A stretch of 5,203 nt of DNA from Alphaproteobacteria bacterium. Its GTDB lineage: Bacteria > Pseudomonadota > Alphaproteobacteria > Micropepsales > Micropepsaceae. The DNA lies in NCBI GenBank assembly GCA_025935155.1, contig JAICVV010000174.1, positions 1 through 5,203 on the forward strand. The letters are read 5' to 3'. Numbering within the stretch: position 1 is the stretch's first letter; every line of letters starts with the position of its first letter. A program made the translations under genes and the position numbers. Below, piece by piece: positions 1 through 5,203 of this stretch. Below the pieces are notes generated by a model. That model saw nothing but the letters and a program-made list of their open reading frames with translations. It made no database searches and was not told the DNA's origin.

Positions 1-778
1 ATTGTTGCTTGCAGCGCTGAATACCGAACCGGAAACAGCCTCTGCCGGACTTGCGGCTGCGATCTTACGTGAAACGTTGATGAAAGGCGGGTGGGCTTAT
101 CGCCCGCGCATCGCCGCGCCGCATCTCGGCAGCACCTTCATCGATCCGGCACTGGAATTTCTGAAGCGCAATGGCGCCGACGTGCGATTTGGTTCGCGGC
201 TGCGCCACATTGAATTTGAGCATGACCGCGCAACAACGCTTGAGGTTGCCGATGGTCCGATTGCGCTGGGTACAAATGATCACGTGGTGCTCGCCACACC
301 GGCGTGGGTGACAGCCGACCTGCTGCCTGATTTGCCGGCGCCGAATGAATTCCGCTCCATCGTCAATGCGCATTTCGCGGTTGTGCCGTCCGCGGGCGCG
401 CCGCTGATGATCGGAATCATTGGCGGCACAGCGGAATGGGTGTTCGCCTTTCCGGATCGTATATCGGTCACCGTTTCCGGCGCGGATGCCATCGTGGATC
501 GCGATCGCGAGGATTTGGCGAAAACGTTGTGGCGGGATGTGACGGCCGTGCATGGGTTCAGCCCCGAATTGCCGCCGTGGCAGATTGTGAAAGAACGCCG
601 CGCCACCTTTGCCGCCACGCCCGAGCAGGCCAAGCGCCGTCCCAAAGCGGAAACCCGCTGGAGCAACCTGTTTCTCGCGGGCGACTGGACTGATACCGGC
701 TTGCCCGCCACCATCGAAGGCGCGGTGCGGTCCGGCCATCGTGCCGCGGAATTGGCGCTGCGCGAGCTCACGCGGTAA
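1..778 (+). CDS. hpnE: HpnE, hydroxysqualene dehydroxylase (squalene-associated FAD-dependent desaturase), 5'-truncated
   Basis: This is the C-terminal part (about 258 residues, codons in phase with base 2) of an FAD-dependent amine-oxidase/phytoene-desaturase-type flavoprotein. Full-length family members are about 420 residues, so the N-terminal dinucleotide-binding GxGxxG region and the true start lie left of the window; the TTG at base 2 is simply an in-frame codon. Visible hallmarks are the LAALNTEP segment at the left edge (typical of HpnE), a VVLATPAW strand-turn (about residues 95-102), an IIGGTAEWVF segment (139-148), and the C-terminal FAD-binding motif NLFLAGDWTDTGLPATIEG (222-240) followed by a helix ending near the stop. 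The family reduces hydroxysqualene, made by HpnC and HpnD, to squalene. shc starts 9 nt after the TAA stop, consistent with one operon. The family call is strong; the exact reaction follows from the family and the context. Confidence 0.93.
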   Translation, partial: LLLAALNTEPETASAGLAAAILRETLMKGGWAYRPRIAAPHLGSTFIDPALEFLKRNGADVRFGSRLRHIEFEHDRATTLEVADGPIALGTNDHVVLATPAWVTADLLPDLPAPNEFRSIVNAHFAVVPSAGAPLMIGIIGGTAEWVFAFPDRISVTVSGADAIVDRDREDLAKTLWRDVTAVHGFSPELPPWQIVKERRATFAATPEQAKRRPKAETRWSNLFLAGDWTDTGLPATIEGAVRSGHRAAELALRELTR

Positions 779-787
779 TTTCCCACC

Positions 788-2716
788 ATGGATCAAGCGC
801 TCACCATCGACCACGCCGAACTCGATACAGCGATTGCGCGCGCGACCGGCGCGCTGCTCACGCAGCAGCGTCCCGACGGCCATTGGGTATTCGAGCTGGA
901 GGCGGACGCCACGATCCCGTCGGAGTACATCCTGCTCACGCATTACCTCGGTGAGACGCCGGACCTCGAGCTGGAGCGCAAGATCGGGGTGTATCTGCGC
1001 CGCAAGCAGGCAGATCACGGCGGCTGGCCGCTCTACCACGATGGCGCGTTCGACATCAGCGCGACGGTGAAGGCCTATTTCGCGCTGAAGATGATCGGAG
1101 ATTCGCCGGACGCTGCGCACATGATGCGGGCGCGCGAGGCCATTTTGGCGCACGGTGGCGCCAATCGCGCCAATGTTTTCACGCGCATTCAGCTGGCGCT
1201 GTTCGGCGAAACAGACTGGAGCAACACGCCCACGGTTCCGGCCGAGCTGATTCTCCTGCCGCGCTGGTTTCCTATTCATCTCTCGAAAATGTCGTACTGG
1301 GCGCGCACGGTGATTGTGCCGCTGCTGGTGTTGCAGGCGCTGAAGCCGCGGGCGCGCAATCCGCGCAGTGTGCACGTGCCGGAGCTGTTTCTGCCCCACG
1401 GCTCGCCGGCACCGAGTCGCGCGCCACACCAGAGCCGCGGCTGGTCTGCGTTCTTCAGCGCGCTCGATTGGCTGCTGAAACGCTTCGATCCGTTCTGGCC
1501 GAAGAAACTGCGCGCGCGTGCCATTCACGCGTGTGAGAATTTCGTTGTCGAGCGCTTGAATGGCGAAGATGGTCTTGGCGCCATTTATCCCGCCATGGCG
1601 AATTCGGTGATGATGTTCGATTGCCTCGGCTATCCGCCGGAGCATCCGCATCGGACCATCGCGCGGCGTTCGGTGGAGAAACTACTCGTCGTCAAGGATG
1701 ATGAAGCCTACTGCCAGCCTTGTGTGTCACCGGTGTGGGATACCGCGCTTGCCTGCCATGCGCTGATGGAGGCGCAGGGCACGGAAGATGCCGTCGCGCG
1801 CGGGTTGGAATGGCTGAAACCGTTGCAGGTGCTGGACGTGAAAGGCGACTGGGCGGACGAGCGGCCGGATGTGCGGCCCGGCGGCTGGGCGTTCCAGTAC
1901 AACAATGCGCATTATCCCGATCTCGACGACACGGCCGTGGTGGTGATGGCGCTCGATCGTGCGGCGAAGCGTGCCGGCAGCGATGAAGCCATCGCGCGCG
2001 GACGCGAATGGGTGGAAGGGCTGCAAAGCAGGAACGGCGGCTGGGGGGCGTTCGATGCCGACAACGCGTATTACTATCTCAACAACATTCCTTTCGCCGA
2101 TCATGGCGCGCTGCTCGATCCGCCCACGGAGGATGTGACGGGCCGCTGCCTCGGCATGCTGGCACAGCTGGGTGAGCCGCTCGATTCGCCGCGCATGAGA
2201 GCGGCCATCGATTATCTGGAACGCGTGCAGCTGAAAGACGGCAGCTGGTTCGGGCGCTGGGGCGTGAATTACATCTATGGCACATGGTCTGCGCTGGCCG
2301 GCCTGAATGCCGCGGCTGTCGATCCCCAGCACCCGATGATACGCAAGGCGGCGGAGTGGATGATTGCGATTCAGAACGAAGATGGCGGCTGGGGTGAAAG
2401 CTGCGACAGCTACCGGCTCGATTACACGGGCTATAAACCCGCGCCCTCCAGCGCCTCGCAAACGGCGTGGGCATTGCTGGGCTTGATGGCGGCAGGCGAG
2501 GTGGATCACCCCGCGGTGGCACGTGGCATCGCGTATTTACAGGAAATGCAAACCGAAGAGGGATTGTGGAACCAGCTTCACTACACCGGCGGGGGATTCC
2601 CGCGCGTGTTCTACCTGCGCTACCACGGCTATCCGAAATTCTTCCCGCTGTGGGCGCTAGCGCGTTACCGCAATCTCAAGGCCAGCAATACCCGCCGGGT
2701 TGCTCATGGGCTGTAA
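788..2716 (+). CDS. shc: Squalene-hopene cyclase (HpnF), complete
   Basis: This complete 642-residue protein has the usual length for bacterial squalene-hopene cyclases, which are monotopic membrane enzymes that cyclise squalene to hopene and hopanol. The catalytic DxDDTA motif is DLDDTA at 378-383, with D380 the expected proton donor. Six QxxxGxW (QW) repeats are visible, starting at Q27, Q74, Q413, Q481, Q529 and Q588, plus a degenerate one ending at W367. Also present are the CQPCVSPVWDTAL segment (309-321) and the C-terminal GGGFPRVFYLRYHGYPKFFP stretch (601-620), which lines the active site and the channel in the family. Relative to the Alicyclobacillus enzyme, the Y420 position is F422 and the H451 position is R453. 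The ATG at 788 gives a normal N-terminus (QRPDGHW from residue 27), but no clear Shine-Dalgarno precedes it. With only 9 nt separating it from hpnE, translational coupling is likely. No truncation or frameshift is seen. Confidence 0.98.
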   Translation: MDQALTIDHAELDTAIARATGALLTQQRPDGHWVFELEADATIPSEYILLTHYLGETPDLELERKIGVYLRRKQADHGGWPLYHDGAFDISATVKAYFALKMIGDSPDAAHMMRAREAILAHGGANRANVFTRIQLALFGETDWSNTPTVPAELILLPRWFPIHLSKMSYWARTVIVPLLVLQALKPRARNPRSVHVPELFLPHGSPAPSRAPHQSRGWSAFFSALDWLLKRFDPFWPKKLRARAIHACENFVVERLNGEDGLGAIYPAMANSVMMFDCLGYPPEHPHRTIARRSVEKLLVVKDDEAYCQPCVSPVWDTALACHALMEAQGTEDAVARGLEWLKPLQVLDVKGDWADERPDVRPGGWAFQYNNAHYPDLDDTAVVVMALDRAAKRAGSDEAIARGREWVEGLQSRNGGWGAFDADNAYYYLNNIPFADHGALLDPPTEDVTGRCLGMLAQLGEPLDSPRMRAAIDYLERVQLKDGSWFGRWGVNYIYGTWSALAGLNAAAVDPQHPMIRKAAEWMIAIQNEDGGWGESCDSYRLDYTGYKPAPSSASQTAWALLGLMAAGEVDHPAVARGIAYLQEMQTEEGLWNQLHYTGGGFPRVFYLRYHGYPKFFPLWALARYRNLKASNTRRVAHGL

Positions 2717-2720
2717 GGTG

Positions 2721-2836
2721 TGGTTCCTCCCCCGCGTAGCGGGGGAGGGGGACCGCCGAAGGCGGTGGAGGGGGCGGCAGCTTCCGCCCCCCTCGCCGCT
2801 TCGCGGCACTCCCCCCGCGTTGCGGGGGGAGAACCA
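2721..2836. repeat. 116-bp nested palindromic element of five hairpins between shc and hpnG
   Basis: The element begins 4 nt after the shc stop and fills most of the gap to hpnG. Five consecutive hairpins can be read directly. H1 is 2726-2748, a perfect 10-bp stem with loop GTA. H2 is 2752-2766, a perfect 6-bp stem with loop GAA. H3 is 2770-2791, an 8-bp stem with a 6-nt loop. H4 is 2795-2807, a 5-bp stem with loop TTC. H5 is 2809-2831, a perfect 10-bp stem with loop GTT. The ends are inverted copies: TGGTTCCTCCCCCGC at 2721-2735 against GCGGGGGGAGAACCA at 2822-2836 (13 of 15 match). The whole is thus a large imperfect palindrome centred near 2779. No T-tract follows the last stem, so it is not a classical intrinsic terminator. 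No target-site duplication is evident. It resembles the REP/MITE-like GC-rich intergenic repeats common in Alphaproteobacteria, but copy number cannot be judged from one window. Confidence 0.85.
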
Positions 2837-2854
2837 ACCAGTTGCGGCAATTCC

Positions 2855-2860
2855 GGAAAG
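2855..2860 (+). promoter_or_regulatory. Putative ribosome binding site of hpnG
   Basis: GGAAAG lies 9 nt upstream of the GTG at 2870. It is a modest Shine-Dalgarno match, but together with the start of family-like sequence immediately after the GTG it favours this start over the GTG at 2720, which would translate the palindromic element. Confidence 0.5.
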
Positions 2861-2869
2861 CGGGTTTGC

Positions 2870-3532
2870 GTGACATTACTCGCGGTCACCGGTATGCAGC
2901 GGGAGGCGAAGCTGCTGCGCGGCAGATGCGATGTGGCCATCGCCGGCAGCAACAATTCCACCTTGGGAGCGAAGATCGAAGCGGCCGTCAATCGCGGCGC
3001 CCGCGCGATTCTTTCCTTCGGCATTTGCGGCGCGTTGTCGCCGGAGCTTGCGACCGGCAGAGTGGTGGTTGGAACGGATGTCGTGGCCCAAGCCGAACGC
3101 TGGCATGCGGACGAAGCGTGGTCGAATGCGCTCGCGAGTTGGTGCGGTGCGGAATCGGGAATCTTGGCGGGAAGCGACTCCGTTCTGCTGACAGAAGAAT
3201 CAAAGGGAGCGCTCCTTCGACAAACAGGTGCAGTTGCCGCCGATATGGAATCGCACCTCGTGGCGCGGGTGGCGAGCGAGCGCGGATTGCCGTTCGCCGT
3301 GTTGCGGGCTGTCTCAGATGCTGCACATCACACGCTGCCTCCGGCCGCCGCATTCGCCCTGAACAAGGAGGGCAAGGTAGACTATTCCGCGGTGATGCTG
3401 TCGTTGCTGGATGAGCCGTCGCAATTCCGCGCCCTCATGCGCACGGCACGCGACACCAACACAGCTATGAAGGCGCTACTCCGCTGCCTCGAGCGTCTTG
3501 GGCCGGGACTTGGCTGTCCGTATCTCGTCTAG
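2870..3532 (+). CDS. hpnG: HpnG, adenosylhopane nucleosidase/phosphorylase
   Basis: With the GTG start at 2870 the protein has 220 residues and begins VTLLAVTGMQREAKLL, the usual first strand and turn of the PNP/UDP phosphorylase and MTA/SAH nucleosidase fold. An in-frame GTG at 2720 would add 50 low-complexity Pro/Gly/Ala residues encoded by the hairpin element and is almost certainly not used. Motifs are E12 in the position of the MTA/SAH nucleosidase catalytic Glu, SFGICGAL (49-56), DMESH (125-129, matching the ribose-binding Met-Glu) and RAVSDAA (146-152, with D150 as the purine-protonating Asp). The family removes adenine from adenosylhopane, leading to ribosylhopane for extended hopanoids. 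The last 18 codons and the stop overlap hpnH on the other strand. Whether the reaction is hydrolysis or phosphorolysis cannot be settled here. Separation from shc by 153 nt may allow expression different from hpnE-shc. Confidence 0.9.
   Translation: MTLLAVTGMQREAKLLRGRCDVAIAGSNNSTLGAKIEAAVNRGARAILSFGICGALSPELATGRVVVGTDVVAQAERWHADEAWSNALASWCGAESGILAGSDSVLLTEESKGALLRQTGAVAADMESHLVARVASERGLPFAVLRAVSDAAHHTLPPAAAFALNKEGKVDYSAVMLSLLDEPSQFRALMRTARDTNTAMKALLRCLERLGPGLGCPYLV
3476..3532. other. Tail-to-tail coding overlap of hpnG and hpnH (57 bp)
   Basis: The 3' ends of the two convergent genes share 57 bp, read as HpnG residues 203-220 plus stop on one strand and HpnH residues 365-382 plus stop on the other. 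The codons are in antisense register: the hpnH stop (TAG, complement of 3476-3478) pairs with a CTA Leu codon of hpnG, and the hpnG stop (TAG, 3530-3532) pairs with a CTA Leu codon of hpnH. No intergenic space is left for a separate terminator. Confidence 0.9.
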
Positions 3533-4624
3533 CTTATGCTCAACATGGCGCGAGAACACGAACTCCGCCGGGCGTTGATTGGCGAGTGAAATGTCCGGCG
3601 CCATCGGCCCTTCCGTTTTCACGCCGCGGCGCGCGATCGGAATCATTTTCCAGGGATGTTTGATGGAATCCGCCACAGCGGTCCCTTCGAAGCCGCAATG
3701 TACCATGCAGTTGGCGCACTTCTCGTAATTGCCGACGCCGTATTTGTCCCAGTCGGTGTCTTCCATCAACTCCTTGAAGGTCCTCGCGTAGCCTTCGCCG
3801 AGTAGGTAGCAAGGCTTCTGCCAACCGAACACGCAGCGCAGCGGCATGCTCCACGGCGAGCATTCGTAGGTCTGATTGCCGGCCAGGAAATCGAGGAATA
3901 GTTCGGACTGGGTGAATTCCCAGTTCTTGCCGCCGTTACCCCGGGCAAAGATATCGCGGAACAGCTTGCGCGTGCGTTCTCGATCGAGGAAGTGCTGCTG
4001 ATCCGGCGCGCGCTCATAGGCATAGCCCGGCGACACGGTGATGCCGTCCAGTCCCAACTCCGTCATTTCGTCGAAGAATTTCGCGGTTCGCTCAGGGTCG
4101 GCATCGTTGAACAGCGTACAATTGATCTGTGTACGGAACCCACGCGACTTCGCCAGCTTGATCGCTTCAACCGCCTTCTCGTAGGTGCCGTCAAGGCAGA
4201 CGCTCTTGTCGTGCATCGGCTTGTCGCCATCCAGATGGATGGACCAGGAGAAATTCGGATGCGGCTCGTAATCGTCGATCTTCTTCGCCAGCAGCAGCGC
4301 GTTGGTGCAGAGAATCACAAACTTGTCGCGTTCGGTAAAGCCGCGCACGATCTTCGCCATCTCGCGATGCAGGAGGGGCTCGCCGCCCGCAATGGAGACG
4401 GCGGGCGCGCCGCATTCCCCGATGGCGTGCATGCATTCGTCGTAAGACAAACGCTGATTCAGGATCTCATCCGGGTAGTCGATTTTGCCGCAGCCTGCAC
4501 ATGCCAGATTGCAGCGGAACAGGGGCTCCAGCATCAGCACCAGCGGATAGCGCTTGCGCCCCCTAAGGTGCTGCTTCACCGCGTAAGCACCAATCTTCGC
4601 GGCTTGTCGGAACGGAATACCCAA
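3476..4624 (-). CDS. hpnH: HpnH, radical SAM adenosylhopane synthase
   Basis: This complete 382-residue radical SAM protein shows HpnH signatures throughout. The N-terminal segment has IGAYAVKQHL (11-20) and YPLVLMLEPLFRC (26-38). The [4Fe-4S]-binding CxxxCxxC is C38-C42-C45 (CNLACAGC). The SAM-contacting GGEP lies at 80-83 in SIAGGEPLLH, and WSIHLDGD at 127-134. The C-terminal half, matching the domain of unknown function typical of HpnH, is cysteine-rich: C255, C264, C272 and the CANCMVHC cluster C303, C306, C310. The enzyme adds the 5'-deoxyadenosyl radical from SAM to diploptene, giving adenosylhopane, the HpnG substrate. The start is TTG at 4624-4622, preceded at 6 nt by AGGAGAG; the peptide from it (MGIPFRQAAK) fits family N-termini. 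It follows ispH by 27 nt on the same strand, so the two are probably cotranscribed, and it converges on hpnG. Confidence 0.96.
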   Translation of the reverse strand: MGIPFRQAAKIGAYAVKQHLRGRKRYPLVLMLEPLFRCNLACAGCGKIDYPDEILNQRLSYDECMHAIGECGAPAVSIAGGEPLLHREMAKIVRGFTERDKFVILCTNALLLAKKIDDYEPHPNFSWSIHLDGDKPMHDKSVCLDGTYEKAVEAIKLAKSRGFRTQINCTLFNDADPERTAKFFDEMTELGLDGITVSPGYAYERAPDQQHFLDRERTRKLFRDIFARGNGGKNWEFTQSELFLDFLAGNQTYECSPWSMPLRCVFGWQKPCYLLGEGYARTFKELMEDTDWDKYGVGNYEKCANCMVHCGFEGTAVADSIKHPWKMIPIARRGVKTEGPMAPDISLANQRPAEFVFSRHVEHKLDEIRTAKSRPKTLEAAE

Positions 4625-4630
4625 AACAAT

Positions 4631-4637
4631 CTCTCCT
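4631..4637 (-). promoter_or_regulatory. Ribosome binding site of hpnH, supports a TTG start
   Basis: On the minus strand AGGAGAG lies in the 27-nt gap after the ispH stop, 6 nt before the TTG at 4624-4622. This strong Shine-Dalgarno match with good spacing decides the start, since no in-frame ATG is available at the expected N-terminus. Confidence 0.85.
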
Positions 4638-4651
4638 GTACGCGCGGGCGA

Positions 4652-5203
4652 TCAGTTGCGCAATTCGGCCGGCAAACGGAAGGCGATATGCTCCTTCTTG
4701 CCGTCCAGTTCTTCCACGTCCAGCCCGGGGTCGAGCAGCCGGAGCGTTTCGATCACTTCCTGCACCAGTTTTTCGGGCGCGGAAGCGCCGGCCGTCAGCC
4801 CAACTGTTTCCTTGCCATGCAGCCACCGTGGATCGAGTTCGCTCGCATCCGCGATCAGATAGGAGTCGACGCCGCTTTCCTGCCCGATCTCGCGCAGGCG
4901 ATTGGAGTTGGAGCTGTTCTTAGCGCCCACCACCAGCACCACATCCGCCACTTCGCACAGCGCACGCACCGCCTGTTGGCGGTTCTGCGTGGCGTAGCAG
5001 ATGTCGGAGGTGTCCGGGCCCACCACATCGCGGAACTTTCGCTTCAGCGCGGCGATGATCGATTTGGTGTCGTCGATGCTGAGCGTAGTCTGCGTCACAT
5101 AGGCCACGCGCGTATCCTCGGGAATGGCCAGCGCCTCCACATCCGATTCGGAGGAAACCAGATAAGTCGGGCCGCCCACTTGTCCCATGGTGCCTTCCAC
5201 CTC
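4652..5203 (-). CDS. ispH: IspH, 4-hydroxy-3-methylbut-2-enyl diphosphate reductase, N-terminally truncated by window edge
   Basis: This is the C-terminal 183 residues or so of IspH (LytB), a protein of about 310-320 residues. The frame stays open to the right edge, so the 5' part, including the first two cluster cysteines, lies outside. IspH is an [4Fe-4S] enzyme that reduces HMBPP to IPP and DMAPP, the last MEP-pathway step. The visible sequence opens with E-VEGTMGQ, whose first Glu (codon 5203-5201) matches catalytic E126 of the E. coli enzyme. It continues with TQTTLS (T167 position), [10 protein letters not shown] (the third cluster cysteine, C197), KNSSNSNRL (S225, S226, N227) and TAGASAP (S269). 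Spacing between these residues matches E. coli except for a 3-residue deletion just after EVEGTMGQ. The stop is TGA at 4654-4652, 27 nt before hpnH. The GTG at 5200 is an internal valine codon, not the start. Confidence 0.97.
   Translation of the reverse strand, partial: EVEGTMGQVGGPTYLVSSESDVEALAIPEDTRVAYVTQTTLSIDDTKSIIAALKRKFRDVVGPDTSDICYATQNRQQAVRALCEVADVVLVVGAKNSSNSNRLREIGQESGVDSYLIADASELDPRWLHGKETVGLTAGASAPEKLVQEVIETLRLLDPGLDVEELDGKKEHIAFRLPAELRN

Noticed and set aside
779..787. Shine-Dalgarno for shc
   Set aside because: The 9 bases between hpnE and shc are pyrimidine-rich, and no AGGAGG-like sequence lies within the usual distance of the ATG, so no site is listed.
65..1651. 528-codon open frame on the minus strand opposite hpnE and shc
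   Set aside because: It is antisense to two well-supported genes and spans their junction. Its product is Arg/His/Gln-rich with no recognisable motif. Long antisense frames are expected in GC-rich coding DNA.
1727..2509. 260-codon minus-strand open frame inside shc
   Set aside because: It is a shadow frame of shc, Arg- and Ala-rich, with no domain, no plausible RBS context and no space in the operon.
2721..2836. Element as a CRISPR array or tRNA-like cloverleaf
   Set aside because: There are no direct repeats with spacers. The stems do not have tRNA lengths, a CCA-type acceptor or T-loop consensus. Inverted symmetry explains it better.
2809..2840. Last hairpin of the element as an intrinsic terminator
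   Set aside because: The stem is strong, but it is followed by GAACCAACCAG rather than a T-run on the plus strand, and the minus strand also lacks a T-tract after the element. Rho-independent termination is not supported.
2676..3024. Small minus-strand frames crossing the shc-hpnG gap, with Pro/Gly-rich peptides
   Set aside because: The peptides simply translate the palindromic element and the antisense of the shc end and hpnG start. There is no family-like sequence.
5198..5200. GTG at 5200 as the start of a short IspH-like protein
   Set aside because: The frame continues to the window edge with a Glu codon that matches catalytic E126, so this is an internal valine of a full-length IspH cut by the window.

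Overview
The window is a fragment of a hopanoid (bacterial triterpenoid lipid) biosynthesis locus, coding on both strands almost from end to end. The high G+C content, the family-level look of the proteins and the GC-rich multi-hairpin intergenic repeat all suggest an Alphaproteobacterium. The genus cannot be fixed from this sequence, and the taxonomic call is an inference.

Layout. On the + strand lie the 3' two thirds of hpnE (hydroxysqualene dehydroxylase, cut by the left edge), then a complete shc/hpnF (squalene-hopene cyclase) 9 nt downstream. A 153-nt gap follows, nearly filled by a 116-bp nested-palindrome element, and then hpnG (adenosylhopane nucleosidase/phosphorylase). On the - strand, entering from the right edge, lie the C-terminal part of ispH (HMBPP reductase, last step of the MEP pathway) and, 27 nt further on, a complete hpnH (radical SAM adenosylhopane synthase). 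hpnG and hpnH converge and overlap tail to tail by 57 bp.

Pathway logic. IspH makes the IPP and DMAPP that are built up to farnesyl diphosphate. HpnC and HpnD (outside the window, expected upstream of hpnE) make hydroxysqualene, and HpnE reduces it to squalene. Shc cyclises squalene to diploptene/hopene. HpnH adds the 5'-deoxyadenosyl group of SAM to give adenosylhopane, and HpnG removes adenine to open the route to ribosylhopane and bacteriohopanetetrol-type lipids. The window therefore spans supply, cyclisation and the first two side-chain steps.

The enzymes look intact and ordinary, and I see no new enzymatic system. The points worth a second look are structural: the five-hairpin palindrome between shc and hpnG, the codon-phased antisense overlap of hpnG and hpnH, the opposite orientation of these two consecutive pathway genes, and two start codons (GTG for hpnG, TTG for hpnH) that are easy to misannotate. 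No RNA genes, CRISPR arrays, insertion sequences or phage genes were seen.
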